11,586 nucleotides of DNA from Lunasporangiospora selenospora (GCA_015680635.1 JAABOA010000782.1:1-11586), one strand, 5' to 3'. Shown: positions 1 to 7,765, counted from the stretch's first letter. Made by a program: numbers and translations. The notes: generated by a model from the sequence alone, not told the origin.

Positions 1-153
1 AATACTGGAAAAAAGGGAAGAATGGAGTGGGTGTGCGTGTGGAGGGTTGATATTGTAACAAAAAGCATTCTCTCTACGTAAAGTGTGTTTCTTGGGAAAG
101 CTCTTTTTCCAAAGGCTAGTGAGAGGATCCCCTAGCTTTTGTTATTGGAAAAT

Positions 154-1565
154 TTAGTGGTGGTGGTGGCCAGAGTGGTCCTTGTCAGCAGGAGTAGGGA
201 AGAACTCATCAGCCTCATAAGGAGTCCACTTGTAGACGTTGCCGCACTCATCGCAACGGTCAAACTCGTGTTGGCTACCGTTCATAGGGATAAAAGAGTA
301 GGACACATCATGGTTAGGGCACAATTGCTCTTGCAAGACATGCAGGGTCAAAAAAAAAATGCCAGTGAGTGGGCAATGAGAAATAGAGACGTACCTGTCG
401 ATAACCAGCCACTTGGTTTCATGGTGTTCACCGGCAACACCTATTATAGAAGGTTGCAGCAAGAGAGGGCGCCGAACCGTCCGGAGGATTGTGTGTGTGA
501 GCAAAATCAAATGTGATTTGGAACGCGCTTTCTTCTCTTTCTTTCTCTTCATAAAAAGAGTGACATACCAGTGCATCCAATGAAGCGGGTAGGGTCGCGA
601 GAGTGGATGATAGTGGGGTTGGCCTTGGTGCCGCGGACATCGAAGGAGAGGGGCTCGAGATCGAAAACATCCTTGCCCTGCATCTTGCCCAAAATTTCGG
701 CACGCTCCAAACCAGTCGACTGGTTCAAGTCGGTGGGAACCTCACCGGCCTGGGCACCAGGTCCCTGATTGACCTTGACCTCATGGTGACCACCTAGGGA
801 AAGAAAGAGAATGGGAGAATGACCAGATGTATATTGAGTTTTTTTTTTCAGGTTAGAGAGGAATGAGAGTGGTGAGCAATAGTCTCTGAGCGTGTCAATC
901 CCCCTCTTCCTTCTCCTCATCGGATGGCATGTCGTCCAACAATCATGATTTTCCGAACAATTCATGGTCGCCACTGCAAAAAAATAGGACTGGTGCCCGA
1001 CAGGAGAAAAGAAAAGTGATCAGGAGGACACCAGATCCGCAGTTTCCGATAGAGTTGCTTCCGAACATTGTGTCCTGTCGTATCCGGTTGGCGTAAAGGA
1101 GCATATGGAGTGAGAAACATTGAGAGAGAGAGAGAGAGGCTCTATCGGACGCGGTAAAATTTTAACAGAGGTCTCCTCCCGGATTCGGACCCAAAAAATT
1201 ATCCAATGTGTAGAATGTTTTTTTTTTCTTTTTTTTTTTGGTCCGACTGGAATGAGTTGGTGTATTTGTGTAGATTAAAAGTACTGAGCATGGTCGGACA
1301 TTGCATGTTGTCCCTCACAAGATCAAAAAAAGAGGTGTCGATGGGTGTATTGAGTAGATGAGAGTCGATAGGAAAAGAGTCGATGCTGATTCGGTGTTGG
1401 CCGGTTTGTTATTGTTTAGAGTTCTGAGGGAGGGCCGGAGGATCGGATTCGCGGAGAGATCGGATACTCACCGAAGCGGACAGAGATGGCGGAGAAGCGG
1501 GCAACGGGGGCAGCGCGAAGGGAAACGCGGGCCAAGGGGGCGCGAATGGAACGGAGGGCAAACAT
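154..1565 (-). CDS. cox4: Cytochrome c oxidase subunit IV (Cox4/COX5B family), nuclear-encoded mitochondrial, four exons
   Basis: This is the zinc-binding peripheral subunit of respiratory complex IV, on the matrix side of the inner mitochondrial membrane. I read four exons: 1565-1472, 793-569, 440-395 and 274-154. The introns are 678, 128 and 120 nt, with donors GTGAGT, GTATGT and GTACGT and TAG acceptors. Exon phases join without a break to give 161 aa. Residues 1-31 (MFALRSIRAPLARV...) are rich in Arg, Ala and Ser with no acidic residue, as in a mitochondrial presequence. The core has the family motif DPTRFIGCTG (98-107), then HHETKWLVID and CDECGNVYKW (129-138). By comparison with yeast Cox4 the zinc ligands would be Cys105, His112 or His113, Cys129 and Cys132. 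The start has a CACCATG context. The C-terminus is extended beyond yeast and ends in DHSGHHHH. Family assignment is very secure; exact junctions are inferred from consensus sites and phase. Confidence 0.95.
794..1471 (-). other. Long first intron of cox4
   Basis: At 678 nt this intron is more than five times longer than the other two in the gene. It separates the presequence exon from the mature protein. It holds a GA microsatellite (1122-1138), a T-rich run (1218-1239), three GTCGAT words between 1337 and 1385, and a 10-bp inverted repeat (TCCGATAGAG at 1045-1054 against 1140-1149). The donor is GTGAGT at 1471 and the acceptor CCCTAG ends at 794. Phase 1 at both sides gives the Gly32 codon. 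An extra short exon inside cannot be excluded, but none is needed. Confidence 0.8.
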
Positions 1566-1693
1566 GGTGAATGTAATTCGGGGGAGGAGGGTGATGGAAG
1601 AGATGATGAGAAGAGACGGATTTCCGATTCAGCCGTGCTGCTTCTATCAAACAGATGGTTTGAGACCCGTCGGAACACGGCACACGGCCGAAA

Positions 1694-1701
1694 TTACGTC
1701 A
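1694..1701 (-). promoter_or_regulatory. CRE/ATF-like site upstream of cox4
   Basis: TGACGTAA on the minus strand lies about 130 bp upstream of the cox4 ATG, inside the gap that should hold its promoter. The 5' leader just before the start is pyrimidine-rich (TCTTCC, CTCCTCCCCC). bZIP factors bind such sites in fungi; their role here is inferred from position only. Confidence 0.35.
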
Positions 1702-1732
1702 CCGTAGGAATTTTGATGTGTTTCTTCGAAGA

Positions 1733-1739
1733 TATAAAA
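1733..1739 (+). promoter_or_regulatory. TATAAAA box facing away from cox4
   Basis: TATAAAA stands on the plus strand about 170 bp upstream of the cox4 start. It points rightward into 1760-2000, where I see no plus-strand gene. It may be a chance match, part of a decayed element, or half of a divergent promoter. The gap 1566-1975 otherwise holds only a 6-bp GC hairpin (1789-1807) and pyrimidine-rich sequence. Confidence 0.2.
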
Positions 1740-1975
1740 TGATACCCTGGAGCTCGCCTTCTCAATGCTCAGAAAGTAAAAAGAGTTTGTCCGGGTGGGA
1801 GCCGGACGCCATTACTCCATCAATCCTCAGTTGATAGTCCTACCGTATTGAACAAGCATTGGGGATATAGATCGGAGCGAGACAAGAACTATCAATCCCT
1901 CCCCTGTCTCCTCTCTTCTCATACTCCTGGGCTAAGCAGCTGGTTTTAGATATCTCATGCCCACTCTATTGCTTT

Positions 1976-2251
1976 CTACTTGAATGTTGTCACAACATGG
2001 GAAATCAACAGGTCCAAAAGTCCTCTGCTTTGATTTTTCCAACCTTTTGCTTTCAGCTTCTCTCTCATAGGTGTTTTAGAGACAAGTGGTACTGTCACAT
2101 AGAGTTGTTTGTCCAAATCCCAAATGATGGAAGTGCCAATCGCCAGCTCCAAGCAATGAGGCCGAGGATCCCCTATACCGATAGAACTCAGGAACTCTGG
2201 AGGGAAGAGAACCTGCATTGGCGCATCCTCTGGAGCACGAAAGCCTGCAGA
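1976..2251 (-). pseudogene. Pif1/Helitron-type helicase C-terminal fragment
   Basis: An open frame of about 91 codons on the minus strand ends at TAG 1976-1978. Its central part reads FPPEFLSS, then PHCLELAIGTSII, then LDKQ. This follows the pattern of Pif1-like and Helitron helicases just before their last motif: P-x-E-F-L-(N/S)-S, P-P-H-x-L-x-L-x-x-G, a run of small and aliphatic residues, N-L-(D/N). The usual next block, L-C-N-G-T-R-L, is absent or altered. No Walker A, Walker B or Rep domain is present, so this is a fragment. A CTGCAG at 2245-2250 could be a splice acceptor, but no matching upstream exon is recognisable. Most likely a Helitron relic; a piece of a cellular Pif1 gene is the alternative. 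Confidence 0.5.
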
Positions 2252-2791
2252 TTAATAATTTATTTTCCTTGTATCTATCTTGTGATAGAACTAATGTCCA
2301 TGTCGTGGGGCCATGTTGGATATGATGCACTTCAATAGTATGCATGTTGCATCCCTGATAGTTGGCCTTCTAGCTTTCTTTGCTCAATTGTCTTTGGATT
2401 TGTGGCAACTCACCGTATCCAGTTGTCAACTTTGACAGTTCCCGATGTACTATTGCAAAAAGTCCAATATGTACAACCAATGTCCTATGTCTAGATCTAG
2501 GTGTCTCGCATCGTTTTTTACTCCATCATTCATAGATCTGTGTTGATTTGAATATCAATTATACTGGGATGGAAACAAAAACGTGTTGTATTAAATTTGT
2601 CTCTGTCTGTCTAAAATAGTAGGGGTCGCTCAAAAGACCGAAGCTCACCCACTACACCATACCAGACAGTCAACCCGATCGTCCAAGTGGCTCCACTCCC
2701 ATCTCAACTTCAAAACCATCTTGAACGACAGAAGGGTGACTTTACCGGTCTATTGACATCCACAAAGCTTTTACACATATACTCTCACATC
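2252..2791. other. Intergenic, no supported gene
   Basis: I see no credible coding frame in this AT-rich stretch. On the minus strand TGGTGTAGTGG (2659-2649) fits a Pol III A-box, but no B-box follows at a tRNA-like distance, so I do not call a tRNA or SINE. The right end is the probable leader of the decayed reading frame starting at 2792. Confidence 0.4.
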
Positions 2792-4967
2792 ATGTCAGTC
2801 CAACGCAAAATGAGCAGCAAACATCCTGTCTAGGATGTCCTGGAGAGAGCAATCGGGCAAGGAACTGATGTCGACAGCGGTTTCAAATCTCCTGAGGACT
2901 CAACAACAATCACAATGTAAATCACTCAGCTTGCCACAAACGTCCAGAACTTTAGGACGTCTATTTACGATTAAATACTGGACTATCTGCTTCGGGCCCT
3001 TTTGCGTCTTTACCTGGCACAAAAAAGCGCGAAAGGGTTTCAAAGAGCCCAAGAAGGTGACCTTGCAATAGAAGAAGCATCGCATACAAGAAAAGAAGAT
3101 AAAGCCATTGACTAAGACGGTGTGGCGGTAGAGGGTGACAGAACTGTGTCAAGATTTGGAACAGCCACGCCGGAAGGACGAGGCCAAGGGCCAGTATACA
3201 CAAGCGATCCTCTCAAAGTCTATTGACTTCCAAGCATGTGAACCAACATCCAAAGACAGAAATGCTGACCAGATTGGCAGTCTCCAGGAGTGTCTCACAA
3301 AAGTAGACAAGGTCCAAGAGATGTCGGACCATGTCGAGGACAGCTCAGATGGCGAGGCAGCGCAGATTCAACTGGACGTGGAGAAGGAGTAGATCTAGAT
3401 GACTGCGATTCTGAAGACACGACGCAAGAGAGTTTGGAAGGTGAACAAGCTAAGGAGCCCTCCCAGACAGTTCTCAGATCACTCAGGACATTCAGGCCCA
3501 AAGACCTTTGCGTCGCTGGCCCATGTCGCACTGAGGGCTCCTTTGGTGATCATAGCCAATGCAGTTCTCAGGGCGACAGGATACCCCGAGTTTACACGGT
3601 CAGTAGCACCCGTTAAACGTCAGGGGATATTGGATGCTCTTTGTTCCAGTGGACCGATAAATAGTTCAAGTGATGGGAGAGGTGATCCCACAAGGGCCAG
3701 AGCGACCGAATGGACCTATTGTCAGTCGATATGAAGAACAGAGAAAGACTGGGTCAAAGAGAGGAGGGGCCATGAATTGGACGGAGGAGTATCAACAGCA
3801 AGGGCTGAACGAGCAGCAGATTGAGAGTCGACTCGAACAAGTAAATTTTGCCTTTACCAAGACCTAGAAAGAGCTTGTACCGCTTCGAAGGGAGCTTAGG
3901 GAGTAAGAAGGAGCACACTCAAAGGACTAGCTATCACAGAGAATTGCAAGCCGAAAATCTAAAAGAGTCGTACAATTCTCTCCAAGAGGCGCGAAAGCGA
4001 GTTCGAGAGGTTCGAGTGAGAATTGTCCCACTCATGGAGGACCTTCGATGACTCCGGCAAGAACGATACTACTGGAATAACGTGTAAAAGGCAGCAAGAG
4101 GAAGAGAAGCGGGTTGGGGCCCAAAGCAAGTAGAAAAGACAGCTGTTACACCCTCCGAGTATACGGTTAAAGATGTAACGGAACAGCTGGATATCTCCTA
4201 GCTGTCAAAGGACCAAATTATCTTTGCCAGGATAGATCCCGGAGTCGTCAAGATCGAGCGCAACATTTCCAATGACGGTTCAAGAGATGGAAACGCATGT
4301 GAATTGATATCACATGCTCCAAGGTTAGGTGGCGGGTTACAGTATGGTTACGGTCTGACTAAGGACAAAGTGAGCCGTACAACTGGCATGAACCTCTTTA
4401 TTACTATTTTATTATTATTTTTCTAACAAAACAAATGGATACTTCGATGGAGATGGCAGTTCAAAGTAGCAGAGGGACATCTCCAGTCCAAGGTCGCAAT
4501 CATCACTAAAGGACCCCAAGGCATGCACGGTTACAGCGGGTCTAATCAACGAGGCGTCGGGGGCAAGATGAATTGCGAAAAAAAGAGAGTAGTCTATCGG
4601 ATAAAGCAAAAGAGGAACCACAAAGCAAAAGAGTCACTCGAAAAAAGTTTTTGACAAAGGCAGCGTAAAGCTAGCGCAGACGATGGCAGATATGGATGCA
4701 GCATTCAAGATGCAGAGGGAGGGAAGGAGCAACCAAAGGTCCTTTGAGTTTTCCAAGCCTTGGCTCAAAGACTTAGACTGGCAACGGTTACGGACCAAAA
4801 GGACATGGGTCAAGATTGCAGCGGATGAAAGACGACACATGCAGGACCATGTTCTATCACATGATGAGAGGCAGAAGGCAACGGATGAAGAGGTGGAGGC
4901 AGATGTATGCATGGGAGGTACCCAAGACGTGTCGACGGTGAGTGTAGATGCTGTCCAAGTTGACTAG
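2792..4967 (+). pseudogene. Decayed transposon-type ORF with DPG motif (possible Fanzor/TnpB-like)
   Basis: A candidate start ATG at 2792 is followed by coding-like, charged sequence for 2.2 kb, broken by stops and frameshifts. One frame runs 2792 to about 3226 with stops at 2831, 2918, 2972, 3113 and 3224. Others follow at 3135-3392 (DSSDGEAAQ acidic stretch), at about 3290-3616 and at 3670-3930 (stops 3865, 3904, 3928). A fourth runs 3848-4654 (stops 4049, 4085, 4199, 4424), and a last one 4625-4967. The 3848 frame has a basic helical part (SYHRELQAENLKE) and then LSKDQIIFARIDPGVVK at 4202-4252. A hydrophobic strand followed by D-P-G resembles the RuvC-I motif of TnpB/Fanzor proteins. I could not identify the RuvC-II Glu, the zinc ribbon or RuvC-III. 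Non-function is clear; the family is tentative. Confidence 0.45.
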
Positions 4968-4973
4968 GTTTTG

Positions 4974-5420
4974 TCAAACCAATATAGTATATTTTGACTT
5001 AGAAGTATTAAACAAGAGTTTAACATGGTACAAAAGTGTATGAAAGAACTCTTTAATTAGTGTGGCCTTCTTAAGGGGGCACCGTTGTTCTAGGAAACTA
5101 CGGATCGCAAACGGCCTAGGGTCAGCCTTCAACCGAGCCGTAATATGGCTCATCACCATCGTGCTAGCTTCTTGGAATGGAGTGTTTTCTGTTTCAGGCC
5201 TGTCATCAACTCCAGGTTGCACTCTGTGAAAGGGCCCTGTGATGTTCACTGTGGTACCTGACGGGTCAGTCATTTCATTCATCTCTGTTGATTGAAGGCT
5301 GTGACCCATTGCCGCGTCAGCAATCGCATGAGTGACACTGGTTTCCGCAATCGCATGAGTGATACTGGTCTCTGCAATTGCATAGGCGACACTGGTCGGT
5401 GTGCAAGGGTAGCCGGAAGT
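4974..5420 (-). CDS. Unknown protein with 9-residue tandem repeats, fragment or pseudogene
   Basis: The frame is open for 148 codons from 5420 to the TGA at 4974-4976. The only good internal Met is at 5309, giving 111 aa, but the frame continues upstream through three copies of a nonamer, two of them ETSITHAIA and ETSVTHAIA. After it come MGHSLQSTEMNEMTDPSG, a Pro- and Glu-rich part, and a basic C-terminal half (SHITARLKADPRPFAIRSF and onward). I do not recognise the family. It could be the last exon of a spliced gene, a retroelement gag-like remnant, or chance. Its stop lies 6 bases from the stop of the plus-strand decayed frame, so the two converge. Confidence 0.3.
   Translation of the reverse strand, partial: TSGYPCTPTSVAYAIAETSITHAIAETSVTHAIADAAMGHSLQSTEMNEMTDPSGTTVNITGPFHRVQPGVDDRPETENTPFQEASTMVMSHITARLKADPRPFAIRSFLEQRCPLKKATLIKEFFHTLLYHVKLLFNTSKSKYTILV
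5320..5400. repeat. 27-bp tandem repeat, three copies
   Basis: Three head-to-tail units of 27 bp lie at 5320-5346, 5347-5373 and 5374-5400. The core of the first two is GCAATCGCATGAGTGA; the third has diverged (GCAATTGCATAGGCGA). The unit is a multiple of three and stays open on the minus strand as a 9-residue repeat. On the plus strand the same phase hits TGA in the first two copies. Confidence 0.85.
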
Positions 5421-5592
5421 TCAAAAGTTCAAGCTCGATGGCGTTGATATTCTTGCCTTCGCACACCGTCATCTTTTTGGTTAAAAACAAGTTGCCTCAT
5501 TCAGGGGATATATTGAAGTTGATCTTCACTTTGTTGATGTTGCTATTTACTCAGATGATGTCCAAAAGATGTGGATGAGAAAAAGAAGGAGG

Positions 5593-6120
5593 TCATTCCG
5601 CTTTTGCATGACAGATTCCTTTCAATCTCTCCACTGCATTTGTGAGCAGCACGTTGTCTAGACCGCTAGACGTGCAGTGGCAGCAGGGAGCAGCCACGAC
5701 CAAATTTGTCTCTTCAATGGCACAAAAAATAGCTGACTAGAAAGAAAACAGAGAGGACTGATGAGCATGCTGTTTTCTAACACCCACACACAATCTCTCT
5801 CTCTCTCTTGTCAGAAAGCGATGGGTGACAGCGAGCGACACATTTGACGAAAACGTTACTAAGACATACTTGGCAACATCTCCGGCTCTCAAAAAGAACA
5901 AAATTTGTACCAAAGAGGGGATCAAGGTTGTGATAGGTTGGGATATAGCATTGTTGATCACCGTCTTTGCGTGAGTGGAAGCGTTCCTGCAACAGCGAAA
6001 AAAAGAGAGAAGGAGAAGACTAGTCTACCAGAGCTCACCCGTCCCTAGGCTCTGTACTACTTTGTTTTTGGTTTGTTCGAGTGAAACAAAGAAAGAAGTG
6101 TTATGCAAGGAAAGGGTCAT
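5593..6120 (-). CDS. Possible three-exon gene for a small Cys-rich protein (uncertain)
   Basis: A consistent model has exons 6120-6061 (ATG, 20 codons), 5986-5870 and 5736-5593 (ending TGA), all in phase 0, giving about 106 aa. Acceptors are TTGCAG before 5986 and TTTCTAG before 5736; the second donor is GTATGT at 5869. The last exon runs SAIFCAIEETNLVV, then APCCHCTSSGLDNVLL, and ends ICHAKAE. Clustered cysteines also occur in exon 2 (RRCCQ). Weak points: the first donor would be GTAGTA, or GTACAG three bases on. The much better donor GTGAGC at 6038 puts the next exon out of frame. Exon 2 also has an alternative open frame (ISQPITTLIPSLVQILFFL), and exon 3 has one too. I do not recognise a family. 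It may be a real gene with a wrong model, a pseudogene, or chance. Confidence 0.25.
5650..5677. repeat. Small imperfect inverted repeat
   Basis: GTCTAG (5656-5661) and CTAGAC (5666-5671) can pair across a four-base loop. The arms extend imperfectly outward to CACG on the left and CGTG on the right. It lies inside the last exon of the uncertain minus-strand model. No function can be assigned. Confidence 0.4.
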
Positions 6121-6450
6121 TGTTCTAGAAGGATAGCCTTGTGTAGGAAGAGGTGAACATTACGAAATTCGTATGCGACCTATTTGGCCCTATAAACTTT
6201 GAGATGCCAGTGCTTGCAAAAATTGACAGGAAATGGTGTCAAGGGCCATGTCCACTCCATTGCATGATGTGGTTTACAAGGCTCGGCGCACGCAAAATTC
6301 ACGCACGTGCAGTTCCGCGGGAAAACGCCACAGGACACAACTGAAGTTTGCATAATTGTAGATCTTGATAACCATAGTTTAGATGATCATGTAAGTTTCG
6401 CGCAATTGCAGATATGTTGGGAGAAAACCGTTCTGGCCCGGCATTGTGGA
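6121..6450. other. Gap with a weak direct repeat beside the MITE
   Basis: No supported gene. An imperfect direct repeat of about 21 bp occurs at 6344-6363 and 6393-6413 (AAGTTT then AATTG then AGAT shared). The second copy is 38 bp from the edge of the foldback element. It may be an old duplication. Confidence 0.35.
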
Positions 6451-6680
6451 TGCGGGTAGGTTGACCTACTCTCATCCATTTTCTTACTTTTCTCTGGATC
6501 TAATTGGCTGATACCCATATTTAAATTGAGTATCTTATTCAACGAGGGTTGGATTGTCCGACAGAGGCCAAGTGAACCTGCTGCCATGGAGATGGCGCAA
6601 CGCGTTGTCATTGAATACGGTGCTCAATTTAAATGTGGCATCGGGCGAAAAATGGATGAGAGTAGGTTAACCTACCCGCA
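6451..6680. mobile_element. MITE-like foldback element, 230 bp, with 32-bp TIRs
   Basis: The ends 6451-6482 and 6649-6680 are inverted repeats with one mismatch in 32 bp. The outer part is TGCGGGTAGGTT and the inner part CTCTCATCCATTTT. The pairing continues inward imperfectly: TTTAAATTGAG with a following TATTCAA in the left arm matches the complement of the right arm. Each arm is therefore about 90 bp and the unpaired centre about 55 bp. There is no coding capacity, as expected of a miniature non-autonomous DNA transposon. Each TIR contains a near-palindrome, perfect in the right one (GTAGGTTAACCTAC). No clear target-site duplication is visible outside the TIRs, so the exact ends could lie a few bases further out. 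Confidence 0.8.
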
Positions 6681-7105
6681 ACCAAACACCAGTGTACCCT
6701 GAGCGTTTTACATCCCTGCTTTTCCAATATGGACCCACTATAGATCGTTTTGGTATCCCTAATATTCTCAGTGTGCGCGTCTTGATATTTGTATTACGTG
6801 TTCCAAAATGTTTGTGCTTAGCCATGTTTTGCATGAAGGAATATGTTCCAAAAGACTATCCACGTGCGAATACCCCCTACAAATTGAGCCATAACGAAGC
6901 TGAATGCACAATATCCTGCCTCCATCCCTAGGTGGCTCTTTTGAAAAGGGAAGCTAGGCGCTGTGAAGGAAAAGAAAAATGGAGAAGAAAGCACATACAG
7001 CACATGAACCAAAAAACTGTAGCCAAACTACGACTGGTGTTGTCAATGAGCCTGCTGTCTAAAGCAACTTGAGCATGAACGTGCAACCAGAGGTTAAAAA
7101 TCACA
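6681..7105. other. Upstream region of the lectin-like gene
   Basis: No supported gene. The stretch between the MITE and the TATA box is the likely upstream control region of the gene at 7373. I see no motif distinct enough to name. Confidence 0.4.
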
Positions 7106-7113
7106 TATAAATA
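7106..7113 (+). promoter_or_regulatory. TATA box of the lectin-like gene
   Basis: TATAAATA is a consensus TATA box. Transcription should start about 30 bp downstream, near 7135-7145. After allowing for the 5'-UTR intron this leaves a leader of roughly 135 nt, rich in C and A and free of ATG in its first exon. A strong TATA suggests a regulated or highly expressed gene. Confidence 0.7.
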
Positions 7114-7272
7114 GGTGGCATCTTCCTGCTACAGTATCAAAACGCAAACTACCCTTCCCAATCCAAGCACCTCGCAAGAGCATCACATACCCCAATCAAG
7201 AACGTTCGTCAAAACGCTCACAAGAAGACCTGAACCACCCTCAACGTGCCTGATCAACCTTAACAGACTCCT

Positions 7273-7369
7273 GTAAGGCAACACGAATGAACTTTGACTC
7301 TTAAACTTACACTAAGCCTCGCTGCGCACTGTCATAACTGAAATTTTAAAACACTCTTTTTTCTTCCAG
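7273..7369 (+). other. 5'-UTR intron of the lectin-like gene
   Basis: A 97-nt intron is inferred from the donor GTAAGG at 7273, the polypyrimidine tract CTCTTTTTTCTTCCAG ending at 7369, and a branch-point-like ATAACTGA about 30 nt before the acceptor. It ends three bases before the ATG. Leader introns close to the start often raise expression; that role is inference. Confidence 0.75.
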
Positions 7370-7372
7370 AAC

Positions 7373-7765
7373 ATGGTTTTTCCCAGCGGTTATTTCAAGC
7401 TCGAAAACAAGACAACTTTTGCGTGGATCGCTAACACTGGCAGCGGTGGATCGATTGTAGCGTTCAGAGGTGCTGACTATGATGATCAGTACTGGAAGGT
7501 CGTTTCCCGTGATGGCGAATTCTTCAAGCTCGAGAACAAAAGAACCAACAAGTGGGTCGCCAACACTGGCAGTGGCGATGAAATCGTGGCCTTCAATGAT
7601 GGCGAATACGAGGACCAATACTGGAGGGTTGTTGATCAAGAAGGTGATTTCTTCAAGCTGGAGAACAAGAAATCCTATAACTGGGTTGCTGACAGTAACG
7701 GCAAGATTGTGGGTTATCGGGGTGACACTTATCCCGATCAGTTTTGGAAAGTAACTCAACATTAG
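7373..7765 (+). CDS. Three-repeat beta-trefoil (ricin-B-like) lectin family protein
   Basis: The 130-aa protein consists of three internal repeats at residues 5-47, 48-90 and 91-130, with a period of 43 aa (the last is two residues shorter). Each starts with (Y/F)FKLENK, has W(I/V)A(N/D) in the middle and ends DQYWKV, DQYWRV or DQFWKV. The Q-x-W motif at Gln39, Gln82 and Gln123, the threefold repetition and the length fit a single beta-trefoil domain as in ricin-B-type lectins. Carbohydrate binding is therefore likely, up to three sites, but the ligand is unknown. There is no signal peptide and no cysteine, so a cytosolic protein is expected, like many fungal defence or storage lectins. The start follows the UTR intron directly; the stop is TAG. 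The coding region has no intron. A fascin-like or non-sugar-binding trefoil is the alternative. Confidence 0.8.
   Translation: MVFPSGYFKLENKTTFAWIANTGSGGSIVAFRGADYDDQYWKVVSRDGEFFKLENKRTNKWVANTGSGDEIVAFNDGEYEDQYWRVVDQEGDFFKLENKKSYNWVADSNGKIVGYRGDTYPDQFWKVTQH

Noticed and set aside
154-576. Single-exon 140-aa minus-strand protein ending in the His tail
   Set aside because: It is cox4 exons 3 and 4 read through intron 3; the spliced model restores the known family sequence.
1985-1997. TGTTGTCACAACA palindrome as an LTR terminus
   Set aside because: A perfect 13-bp palindrome, but there is no partner LTR and no flanking duplication; chance is likely.
2641-2660. tRNA gene or tRNA-derived SINE on the minus strand
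   Set aside because: There is a good A-box (TGGTGTAGTGG), but no B-box at a proper distance and no cloverleaf can be drawn.
2792-4967. A variant genetic code (TAA/TAG read as Gln) that would make the long frame intact
   Set aside because: cox4 and the right-edge gene end at TAA and the lectin-like gene at TAG, TGA also interrupts the frame, and frameshifts remain. Decay explains all of this more simply.
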